Origin: Nonomuraea sediminis
GTDB taxonomy: Bacteria > Actinomycetota > Actinomycetes > Streptosporangiales > Streptosporangiaceae
Length of the DNA stretch: 64,000 bases
Direction of reading: 5' to 3'
NCBI RefSeq assembly: GCF_018531495.1
Contig: NZ_JAHDTI010000002.1
Location: forward strand, 620,001 to 684,000
Shown here: positions 57,575 through 64,000 of the stretch, one piece after another
How the letters are laid out: each line of letters opens with the position of its first letter
Numbering within the stretch: the first letter of the stretch is position 1
Position numbers and translations under genes: made by a program
Notes under the pieces: model-generated
Seen by the model: the letters and a program-made list of their open reading frames with translations, nothing else
Databases searched by the model: none
Told to the model about the DNA's origin: nothing

Positions 57575-60500
57575 TCATGAAGCGAACGTAGTAAGTCGTT
57601 GCAGTGCCTCGGCTCTGGGGAGTTGGGCGCCGCGGTTGTAGGCCTGGTCGTAGGCAGCCGGGCCGAGTTTTGAGCGGACGGCGGTGACGAGGTGGCGTAG
57701 TTCCGGGTCGCCGTGGTCGAAGGTGCCGCGGATGGTCTGGGTCATGCCCAGGGCGGTGGCTGCGCCGTCCGGGTCGTCTTCCAGCCACAGCAGCCAGGCC
57801 AGGAGCTGGGCGGCGGTGGCGATGTCGCGGGTGGCATTCAGGCCGTGGATGGCGAAGGACGCGCGGACCGCGTCGGGCAGCAGGGCCCGGGCCGGGGAAG
57901 TCGCGCCGGATGCCAGGAGGTTGGCCATCCTGACCGGCGCGGCCCGGCCGGTCGGGGTCGACAGCTCGCTCTCGATCGCCTCGAGCCGGTCGAGTGCCTG
58001 CTCGGCCAGTTCCAGCTCGCCGGTACGGCGATGCAGGTTCGCCAGGCACAGCAGCAGCTCGACCTCCGAGTGCAGGCGGCCGCGGTCCCCGGTACGTGCT
58101 CTGGCCTCGTCGAGCTCCCGCATGGCCCCGTCCAGGTCACCCATGCGGGCACGTTCCGCGGCCAGTGCCGTACGGCAGAACAGTTCCTCCTCCCGCAGGT
58201 CGAGCGGCATCACCAGCCCGAGCGCGGTCTGAAGCGCGGTGATCGCCGCCTCGTGCGCGCCTTCGACGGAACGGCTGCGCGCCATCCCGGTCAGCGTCGC
58301 CATCCGGGCGTAGCGTTCACCGGTCTGCTCGAACAGGCGCAGCGCCTCGGCGCGCGGGCCGGCGCTGCCCGCCCAGTCGCCGCGGTCGGCAAGGATGAAC
58401 GCCTCCACCCAGTACGCGCTGCCCCGCGCCCAGGCGTCCTGGCCTTCGCGGATCCGCCGCAGCTCGCGGTCGGCCAGGTCGTCGAGCCCGAGGAAGTACG
58501 CCATGGGCAGCACCATCAGGATCATCAGCGGGTAGCGCTCCATGGCCCCGGTACGGACGCAGTCCTCGATCGCCTCCGGAGTCACCGCCCCGTGCTGCAC
58601 CAGCAGGTTCACCGCGGTGAACGCGGCAAGCACGTCGTCGGGCAGCGCGTCGCCGAACCGCAACACCTCGGCCACCAGCGTCGCGAACCTGGCGTCGAAC
58701 CGGACGTTCCAGTGCGCGTACAGCGGGCCGAGCAGGCGCCAGGCCGACTCCGCGTCCCCGCCGTCGATGGCCGAGCGCAGCGCGAACACCATGTTGTCGT
58801 GTTCGTCGTCGAGCACGACGAAGGAGTCCACCTGCCGGTGCGTGCGCAGCAGCGGCTCGTGCTCCGCGCCGAGCCGGGCGTAGTACTGGCAGAACCGCGC
58901 GGAGATCCGCGCGCGCTCGTCGGCCCGCAGCAGGCTGGTGGCCGCATAAGCGCGTACGGTCTCCAGCATCCGGTACCGCTCGCCGTCCTGGACCACGATG
59001 GACTTGTCGACCAGCGCGCCGAGCACGTAGACGACGTCTTCCTCCGGCAGCAGGTCGTCGGAGCACACCGCCTCGACGGCGGACTCGCGAGCGCCGGACG
59101 GGAAGATCGAGATGCGGCGGGCGAGCACGCGCTCCTGCTCCGACAGCAGGTCCCAGCTCCACTCGATGACCGCGAGCAGGGTGCGCTGACGCGGCATGGC
59201 GGCCCTGTTGCCCGAGCTCAGCAGCCTGAACCGGTCATCGAGCCGCTTGGCGATCTGGTCGGCGCTCATCGAGCGCAGCCGGGCCGCCGCCAGTTCCAGG
59301 GCGAGGGGCAGCCCGTCGAGCCTGCGGCAGATGTCGACGATCGGGCCCGCCGTGGAATCGTCCAGCGTGAGGCCGGGCCGTACAGCCGTGGCCCTGTCGA
59401 CGAACAGGCGGACGGCGGCGGAGTCGGCCAGCGGGCCCAGCGGGCACAGCGCCTCGCCGGGGATCCCGAGCGACTCCCTGGAGGTGGCCAGGATGCTCAG
59501 CCGCGGCAGCCGGTCGAGGAGCTGGTCGCTGAGCGTCGCGGCGGCCTCCACCAGGTGCTCGCAGTTGTCGAGCACCAGGACGGCCTGCTCGATGCCGAGC
59601 AGGTCGGCCACCTGGTCGACCGCGGATCCGTGGGCAGGCTCCGACGGACGGAACTCCCGGGGGCTGAGCACGCCGAGGACCTCGTCGACGAGCCGCTCGG
59701 GAGTGCTCACCCCCGCCAGCGCCACGAACCACGCCCGTCCCCGGCCGTGGGCCGCGTGCCGTTCCACGACCTCCACGGCCAGCCTGGTCTTGCCGGCCCC
59801 GCCGGGCCCGACGATGGTCACCAGCCGGGACCTGCCCATGAGCTCGGTGAGCAGGCCCAGTTCCTCCTCGCGGCCGACGAAGCTGGTCAGCCGCGAGGGC
59901 AGCCGCCCCGGCGGAGCCGCGGAGCGTTCAGGGGAGCGGTCCAGCTCGCCGCGCAGGACGGCCAGGTAGATCTGCTGGAGCTCGTCGGAGGGGTCGATGC
60001 CGAGTTCCTCCGCGAGCCTGCCGCGGATCTCCTCGTAGGCCTCCAGCGCGTCGGACTGCCTGCCCGCGGCGTACAGGGCCCGCATCCGCAGCCCGGCGAG
60101 CCGCTCGCGCAGCGGGTGCCGCGCCAGCGCGGCCTCCAGGCCGGGAAGCGCCGCGGCGTGCCTGCCCAGCCGCAGCTCGGCCTCGAAACGGTCCTCCTCC
60201 GCGGCCAGCCGCAGGTCGTTCAGCCGTACGGCGGGCGGCCCGGCGAAGTGGGCGAGGTTCGGCAGGTCGCCCAGCGCCTCGCCCTTCCACAGGGCCAGTG
60301 CCTCGGCGAGCACCGCGGCGGCCTCCTGCGGCCTGCCGGCCACCAGTTCCGCCCTGCCCCGCGCGCTCAGCTCCTCGAACCTGTGCAGGTCAACGTCCTG
60401 GGCGGTCACCGGCAGCCGGTAACCACCGGTTACCGACTCCACGGCCACCTGCCCGCGCAGAGCCCGGCGGAGCCGGGAGACCGTCGCCTGCAGGGCGTTG

Positions 60501-60679
60501 GCGGCGTCCGCCGGCGGTTCGTCGCCCCACAGGTCGTCGATCAGCGCGTCGGTCGTGACCACGCGCCCGGGGTCCAGGGCGAGCCTGGCCAGCAGCATCC
60601 GCAGCCGCGCTCCGCCGAGGTCGACGACCTCTCCGTCGTCGCCGTGAACCATGACCGGCCCGAGGAGTTGAATCAGCAC
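57575..60679 (-). CDS. AfsR/SARP-type regulator with BTAD, ATPase and TPR-like region
   Basis: This 1034-residue regulator has an N-terminal OmpR-like winged helix (about 1-90, DALIDDLWGDEPPADAANAL), a BTAD domain (about 95-240), an NB-ARC ATPase (Walker A VGPGGAGKTRLA near residue 290, Walker B AVLVLDNCEHL near 368, then ILATSRESLG and GLPLALELAAARL) and a C-terminal helical repeat region of about 450 residues. It is the last gene of a minus-strand run with a drug-type ABC exporter and a DUF4097 protein, 12 bases after the permease stop. It may activate that run or a secondary-metabolism cluster. Confidence 0.92.
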   Translation of the reverse strand: MLIQLLGPVMVHGDDGEVVDLGGARLRMLLARLALDPGRVVTTDALIDDLWGDEPPADAANALQATVSRLRRALRGQVAVESVTGGYRLPVTAQDVDLHRFEELSARGRAELVAGRPQEAAAVLAEALALWKGEALGDLPNLAHFAGPPAVRLNDLRLAAEEDRFEAELRLGRHAAALPGLEAALARHPLRERLAGLRMRALYAAGRQSDALEAYEEIRGRLAEELGIDPSDELQQIYLAVLRGELDRSPERSAAPPGRLPSRLTSFVGREEELGLLTELMGRSRLVTIVGPGGAGKTRLAVEVVERHAAHGRGRAWFVALAGVSTPERLVDEVLGVLSPREFRPSEPAHGSAVDQVADLLGIEQAVLVLDNCEHLVEAAATLSDQLLDRLPRLSILATSRESLGIPGEALCPLGPLADSAAVRLFVDRATAVRPGLTLDDSTAGPIVDICRRLDGLPLALELAAARLRSMSADQIAKRLDDRFRLLSSGNRAAMPRQRTLLAVIEWSWDLLSEQERVLARRISIFPSGARESAVEAVCSDDLLPEEDVVYVLGALVDKSIVVQDGERYRMLETVRAYAATSLLRADERARISARFCQYYARLGAEHEPLLRTHRQVDSFVVLDDEHDNMVFALRSAIDGGDAESAWRLLGPLYAHWNVRFDARFATLVAEVLRFGDALPDDVLAAFTAVNLLVQHGAVTPEAIEDCVRTGAMERYPLMILMVLPMAYFLGLDDLADRELRRIREGQDAWARGSAYWVEAFILADRGDWAGSAGPRAEALRLFEQTGERYARMATLTGMARSRSVEGAHEAAITALQTALGLVMPLDLREEELFCRTALAAERARMGDLDGAMRELDEARARTGDRGRLHSEVELLLCLANLHRRTGELELAEQALDRLEAIESELSTPTGRAAPVRMANLLASGATSPARALLPDAVRASFAIHGLNATRDIATAAQLLAWLLWLEDDPDGAATALGMTQTIRGTFDHGDPELRHLVTAVRSKLGPAAYDQAYNRGAQLPRAEALQRLTTFAS

Positions 60680-60691
60680 GCCCGAACCCTC

Positions 60692-61474
60692 TCATATGCG
60701 GTTATACAGCTTCTTGGCCCAGAGGTAGCCGCCGATCCCGATGACGGCGCTCCAGGCCAGGGCCATCCACAGGTCGGCGCCGGTCGGCGTTCCCGTGATC
60801 AGCGCGCGCACCGTCTCGATGATGGGCGTGAACGGCTGGTAGTCGGCGAACCACCGCAGCCCGGCGGGCATCGAGCCGGTGGGCACGAACCCGCTGCCCA
60901 GCATCGGCAGCAGCATGAGCGGCAGCGGCAGGTTGCTGGCGATCTCGACGTTGCCCGCCATCAGGCCGAGCGCGACCGACAGCCAGGTGAAGGCGAGGGA
61001 GACCAGGAGCAGGAGGCCGCCGGCGGCCAGCCAGCCGGTGACGCCGGCCGGCGACCTGAACCCGATGAGCAGCGCGACCCCGACGACGACCGCCATGCTC
61101 ATCGCCGTCTGCAGCACGCTGCCGACCACGTGCCCGGTCAGCACGGAGACCCGCGCGATCGCCATGGTGCGGAAACGGGCGACGATGCCCTCCGTCATGT
61201 CGGTGGCGACGGAGGTGGCGGTGCTCTGCGCGGCACCCGCCACCGCCATGATCAGGATTCCGGGGGTGATGTAGTTGATGTAGTCGGCGCGTCCGCCAAG
61301 CGCCCCGCCGAGCCCGTCGCCGAGCGTGCCGCCGAAGACGTAGACGAACAGCAGCAGGAAGATGACCGGGGTCCCCACGGTCATCATGGTGAGGGCCGGG
61401 TAGCGCCGCAGGTGCGTGAGCTGGCGCCGCAGCATCGTGGTCGAGTCGCGGACGGCGAGGGTCAGGGTGCTCAT
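60692..61474 (-). CDS. ABC-2 type permease (DrrB-like)
   Basis: This 260-residue membrane protein has six helices and the ABC-2 exporter signature region (LLPMLGSGFVPTGSMPAGLR followed by WFADYQPFTPIIETVRALIT), as in the daunorubicin-resistance permease DrrB. It pairs with the ATPase encoded just upstream, whose stop overlaps its ATG by four bases. The pair exports an unidentified hydrophobic compound. Confidence 0.92.
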   Translation of the reverse strand: MSTLTLAVRDSTTMLRRQLTHLRRYPALTMMTVGTPVIFLLLFVYVFGGTLGDGLGGALGGRADYINYITPGILIMAVAGAAQSTATSVATDMTEGIVARFRTMAIARVSVLTGHVVGSVLQTAMSMAVVVGVALLIGFRSPAGVTGWLAAGGLLLLVSLAFTWLSVALGLMAGNVEIASNLPLPLMLLPMLGSGFVPTGSMPAGLRWFADYQPFTPIIETVRALITGTPTGADLWMALAWSAVIGIGGYLWAKKLYNRI

Positions 61475-62409
61475 CGGGCGGACTGCCTTTCCGTGGTGAG
61501 GGCGAGGAAGACGTCGTCGAGGTCGGGGGTGTGGACTTCGAGGTCCTTGACGTCGATCGAGGCGGCGGCGAGCCTGTCGAGCAGCGAGCGCAGCCCCACC
61601 ACGCCGCCGTCGCCGGGCACGTGCAGGGTGAGCGCCTCATGGTTGCGGGAGACCGGACCGAGGGTACGGCCGGCCAGCTCGAAGGCGGCCTCGTCGGCGA
61701 AGCGGAGCGTGATGTGCCCGCCGGGGACCAGCCGCTTGAGCTCCTCCGCCGTGCCCTGCGCGACCAGGTTCCCCTGGTTGAGCACGGCGATGCGGTCGGC
61801 GAGCTGGTCGGCCTCCTCGAGGTACTGGGTGGTGAGGAAGATCGTGACGCCCTGCTCGTCGACCAGGTCGCGGATGATCTGCCACAGGGCCCGGCGGCTG
61901 CGCGGGTCCAGCCCGGTCGTCGGCTCGTCGAGGAAGATGATCTTCGGCTGGCCGACCATCGTCATGGCCAGGTCGAGGCGGCGCCGCATGCCGCCGGAGT
62001 AGGTCGCCGCCTGTTTGCGGGCGGCGTCCGTCAGCTCGAACATCGTCAGCAGCTCGCGCGCCCGGCGGCGGCCGTCCGCGCGGCGCAGGTGCAGCAGGTC
62101 GGCCATGAGCAGGAGGTTCTCCTCGCCGGTGAGCAGGCCGTCCACCGCGGAGAACTGGCCCGTGACGCCGATGGCGGCGCGGACGGCGTCGGGCTCGCGC
62201 GCCACGTCGTGTCCCGCGACCCGCACCTGCCCGCTGTCGGCGGCGATGAGCGTGGACATGACGCGCACCATCGTGGTCTTGCCCGCGCCGTTCGGGCCGA
62301 GCAGCGAGAAGATCGTGCCCGCGGTCACGTTCAGGTGGACGCCGTCCAGGACGGTCTGCTTGCCGTAGGACTTGCGGAGTCCGGATGTCTCGATCGCGTA
62401 CGTGGTCAT
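61471..62409 (-). CDS. ABC exporter ATP-binding protein (DrrA-like)
   Basis: This 312-residue ATPase has Walker A GPNGAGKTT (about residues 39-47), signature YSGGMRRRLDLA, Walker B IIFLDEPTTGLDP and the H-loop region ITIFLTTQ in the VTIFLTTQYLEEADQ stretch (the usual His is Gln, as is common in DrrA-type proteins). The C-terminal extension with the LTLHVPGDGG and VHTPDLDDVFL segments is typical of the daunorubicin-resistance group. It energises the permease encoded next and is preceded by a DUF4097 gene. Confidence 0.93.
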   Translation of the reverse strand: MTTYAIETSGLRKSYGKQTVLDGVHLNVTAGTIFSLLGPNGAGKTTMVRVMSTLIAADSGQVRVAGHDVAREPDAVRAAIGVTGQFSAVDGLLTGEENLLLMADLLHLRRADGRRRARELLTMFELTDAARKQAATYSGGMRRRLDLAMTMVGQPKIIFLDEPTTGLDPRSRRALWQIIRDLVDEQGVTIFLTTQYLEEADQLADRIAVLNQGNLVAQGTAEELKRLVPGGHITLRFADEAAFELAGRTLGPVSRNHEALTLHVPGDGGVVGLRSLLDRLAAASIDVKDLEVHTPDLDDVFLALTTERQSAR

Positions 62410-62426
62410 GATCAGGTCCTTCGGGG

Positions 62427-63263
62427 TCAGGAGCGGCGGAGCACGATGCTGCCGTGCAGGGTGGTGGCGCGGATGCCGACCGTCTCGGCGGTCCGGCCTG
62501 CGGGGGTGCGGAGGTCCTGTACGGTGCCGTGCCTGGCGTCGACGTCGAGTTCGGCGGTCGTGTCCGGGCCGACGCCCAGGTCCAGCGAGCCCGATCCGGT
62601 CTCGACCGTGACCGAGCCGCGGACCACCTCGCCGAGGCGGATGCTGCCGTGCTTGCTGCGGGCGTTCACGTCGGCCAGCGCGTGCTCGACGGCAATGTCG
62701 CCGGAGTCGGACTCGGCGCGCAGCGCCCCGGCGACCGTGCCGAGGGTGATGGCGCCGCTGGCGCTGCTGAGTACGGCCTCGCCGTCCACGACGCCGATCC
62801 GGATGCCGCGGTAGGTGCTCTGCGCGTGGGCGTCGGCGTGGACGTGGTTGACCACGATGTCGCCGGACTCGGCGGCGATGTCGATGGCGTCCGCGCTGTC
62901 CAGATGGACCAGGCCGTGCGAACTGTGGATCTTCGCCCGGCCCAGGTGGCCGTCGCAGCGCAGGTCCGATGCGGCGATCCTGGCGTCCAGGTGGGATCCG
63001 GACGGCAGCTCAACGGTCACCTTGATCGAGCCGCTGCGGCGGAGCCAGGATCGGCTGTCGGTGGTGGGGTCGATGATCCGCAGGTGGCCGTAGCCGTACT
63101 CGATCAGTGTCCGTTCCGCGGCCTTGACGTCTTTGTGCGAGGTCGGGTCGTCGGGCAGGACCTGCACGTGGCTGTCGGCGCGCTCGCCGGCCGTGATCTG
63201 GACGGTGCCGAAGCCGACTTCCAGCGTGACGTCGATCGGCTCAGGAGTGTCGAAGGTGGGCAT
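62427..63263 (-). CDS. DUF4097 beta-repeat protein, cytoplasmic type
   Basis: This 278-residue protein has repeated beta-strand units with (S/D)SG or SHG turns (AAESGDIVVNHV, SSASGAITLG, ESDSGDIAVEH, RSKHGSIRLGE, TGSGSLDLGV, ARHGTVQDLR), the pattern of DUF4097. Unlike the protein at 36754 it has no signal peptide or lipobox, starting MPTFDTPEPIDVTLEVGFG. Such proteins stand before DrrAB-type exporters in many actinomycetes, but their role is not known. Gaps to its neighbours are 17 bases on each side, so all belong to one transcript. Confidence 0.87.
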   Translation of the reverse strand: MPTFDTPEPIDVTLEVGFGTVQITAGERADSHVQVLPDDPTSHKDVKAAERTLIEYGYGHLRIIDPTTDSRSWLRRSGSIKVTVELPSGSHLDARIAASDLRCDGHLGRAKIHSSHGLVHLDSADAIDIAAESGDIVVNHVHADAHAQSTYRGIRIGVVDGEAVLSSASGAITLGTVAGALRAESDSGDIAVEHALADVNARSKHGSIRLGEVVRGSVTVETGSGSLDLGVGPDTTAELDVDARHGTVQDLRTPAGRTAETVGIRATTLHGSIVLRRS

Positions 63264-63280
63264 TTCGGCTGTCCGTTCTT

Positions 63281-64000
63281 TCAGATGCGGGTACGGCTAG
63301 CGCGGGCGCACACGGTGACGGCCGCCACAGCCGTGACCAGCACCACGGCCGCGAAGGCCAGAAGCGTCAGCGCGTCGGGGTGGATCAGGGACTGGCCACG
63401 GCCCGCCTGCCAGGTGACGACGGCGAACAGCCCGAAGTAGCCGAAGGCGGCGGCGCCGACCAACCGGGCGCGCACCTGCTCGTCCCGCAGCCAGGCCACC
63501 TGGGAGGAGAGCATCACCAGCAGCGCGGCGACCAGCAGCAGCACCTGAATGCCGTGGAGTCCGACGAAGTGCGCCACCCGCCAGTCGCCGCCGGTCACGC
63601 TCCAGTCGGTGATGGGCATGCCGTGACCGTCGGGGTCGCCGACGCCGTGGCCCTGGTACATCGTGATCTCGGTGCCGTTGGCGTCGGTGACCGTACGCGG
63701 GTAGATGCCCGTGATCAGGTAGTAGATCGGCACGATCATGCCCAGGACGGCCAGCCAGATCCCGGCGCGGATCGCCTTGGTCAGGGGGCGGTCGGCGGTG
63801 CGCTGGACCAGCACCATGATCGCCATGATGAGGTTGGCGATGAAGAGCACGCCGACGCCGATCGAGAAGATCGGCGTCAGTGCCTGAGTGACCGGGTCGG
63901 TGCTGGTGTTGAAGTGGCTGAACGTGCCGCGTGCCGCCTGAAGCGTGATCGCGGCGACTTCCACCACCCCGCCGACGGCGAAGACGGTGCCGAGCCACCA
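63281..64000 (-). CDS. membrane protein, 5' end outside window
   Basis: The frame runs to the right edge of the window, so the N-terminus is missing. About 240 residues are visible with six or seven hydrophobic helices, including FSIGVGVLFIANLIMAIMVL, and a helix with histidines (WRVAHFVGLHGIQVLLL) that could bind metal or heme. A loop of about 50 residues (YPRTVTDANGTEITMYQGHG) lies outside the membrane or in the cytoplasm. I do not recognise the family. It is the first visible gene of the DUF4097-exporter-SARP run. Confidence 0.75.
   Translation of the reverse strand, partial: WWLGTVFAVGGVVEVAAITLQAARGTFSHFNTSTDPVTQALTPIFSIGVGVLFIANLIMAIMVLVQRTADRPLTKAIRAGIWLAVLGMIVPIYYLITGIYPRTVTDANGTEITMYQGHGVGDPDGHGMPITDWSVTGGDWRVAHFVGLHGIQVLLLVAALLVMLSSQVAWLRDEQVRARLVGAAAFGYFGLFAVVTWQAGRGQSLIHPDALTLLAFAAVVLVTAVAAVTVCARASRTRI

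Noticed and set aside
57713..62002. Very long open frame (about 1429 codons) on the plus strand across the SARP and ABC genes
   Set aside because: It is antisense to four well-recognised genes and its product is Gln/His/Arg/Gly-rich, the usual shadow of high-GC coding sequence.
1..64000. CRISPR arrays, rRNA genes, complete insertion sequences
   Set aside because: No regularly spaced repeats, no rRNA-like stretches and no intact transposase with terminal inverted repeats were seen on reading both strands.

Overview
The window is high-GC actinomycete chromosome. Typical signs are strong G/C bias at third codon positions, many GTG starts and 4-base ATGA/GTGA stop-start overlaps, Tat-exported enzymes, and a dense set of actinobacterial regulators: two SARP/AfsR-type, two large LuxR-type ATPases, four TetR, one MocR and one LysR. 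The overall gene style suggests Streptosporangiales (Nonomuraea-like), but that is an inference from style. No rRNA, tRNA, CRISPR array or complete transposable element was seen. The window opens inside a permease gene and closes inside a membrane-protein gene.

Layout. 0-4.7 kb: NCS1 permease, threonine dehydratase, a GNAT acetyltransferase (copy A), and a TetR/lipase divergent pair. 4.7-12.6 kb: a two-component system, a secreted esterase, and a PLP-aminotransferase/MFS/SRPBCC/DUF2568 operon read divergently from its probable MocR regulator. 12.6-15.8 kb: a small WXG100-like/YbaB-like cluster and an ECF sigma factor with a membrane partner. 15.8-19.0 kb: a giant Tat-exported propeller-amidohydrolase. 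19.4-22.9 kb: an AraC relic and a Ser/Thr kinase - winged helix - KAP NTPase fusion. 23-29.7 kb: agmatinase with LysR regulator, an MFS relic, a serine hydrolase, an ABC-F protein with a leader peptide, and a CGNR protein. 29.7-37.5 kb: a molybdoenzyme/cytochrome b pair, a SARP, a LuxR ATPase and a DUF4097 lipoprotein. 37.5-38.8 kb: a scrap region made of a GNAT remnant, an IS5-like transposase remnant and a second, deleted copy of part of the LuxR ATPase gene. 38.8-43.9 kb: an unknown membrane protein/HTH protein pair, TetR, Ohr, aldo/keto reductase, TetR. 44-55.5 kb: a second LuxR ATPase beside a group of hydrolases (alpha/beta hydrolases, tannase-like esterase, epoxide-hydrolase-like enzyme), redox genes and GNAT copy B. 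55.5-64 kb: small unknown genes, a PPOX-family oxidoreductase, and a five-gene run of membrane protein, DUF4097, drug-type ABC exporter and SARP regulator.

How it fits together. Much of the window consists of local regulator-target modules whose operators can be read directly. TetR 40685 and the aldo/keto reductase share a TGGACT-N4-AGTCCA site. LysR 24979 and the agmatinase share CCATA-N5-TATGG. The MocR/aminotransferase start codons lie inside a 15-bp inverted repeat. A box of about 20 bp recurs three times at the promoters of the 47-51 kb hydrolase genes. The least ordinary proteins are the kinase-KAP fusion at 19.7-22.8 kb, which resembles the signalling-ATPase architectures seen in phage defence, and the divergent HTH/membrane-protein pair at 38.9-40.5 kb. 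Signs of recent rearrangement are a nearly identical GNAT block in inverted orientation about 52 kb apart and the LuxR gene fragment with a microhomology deletion.
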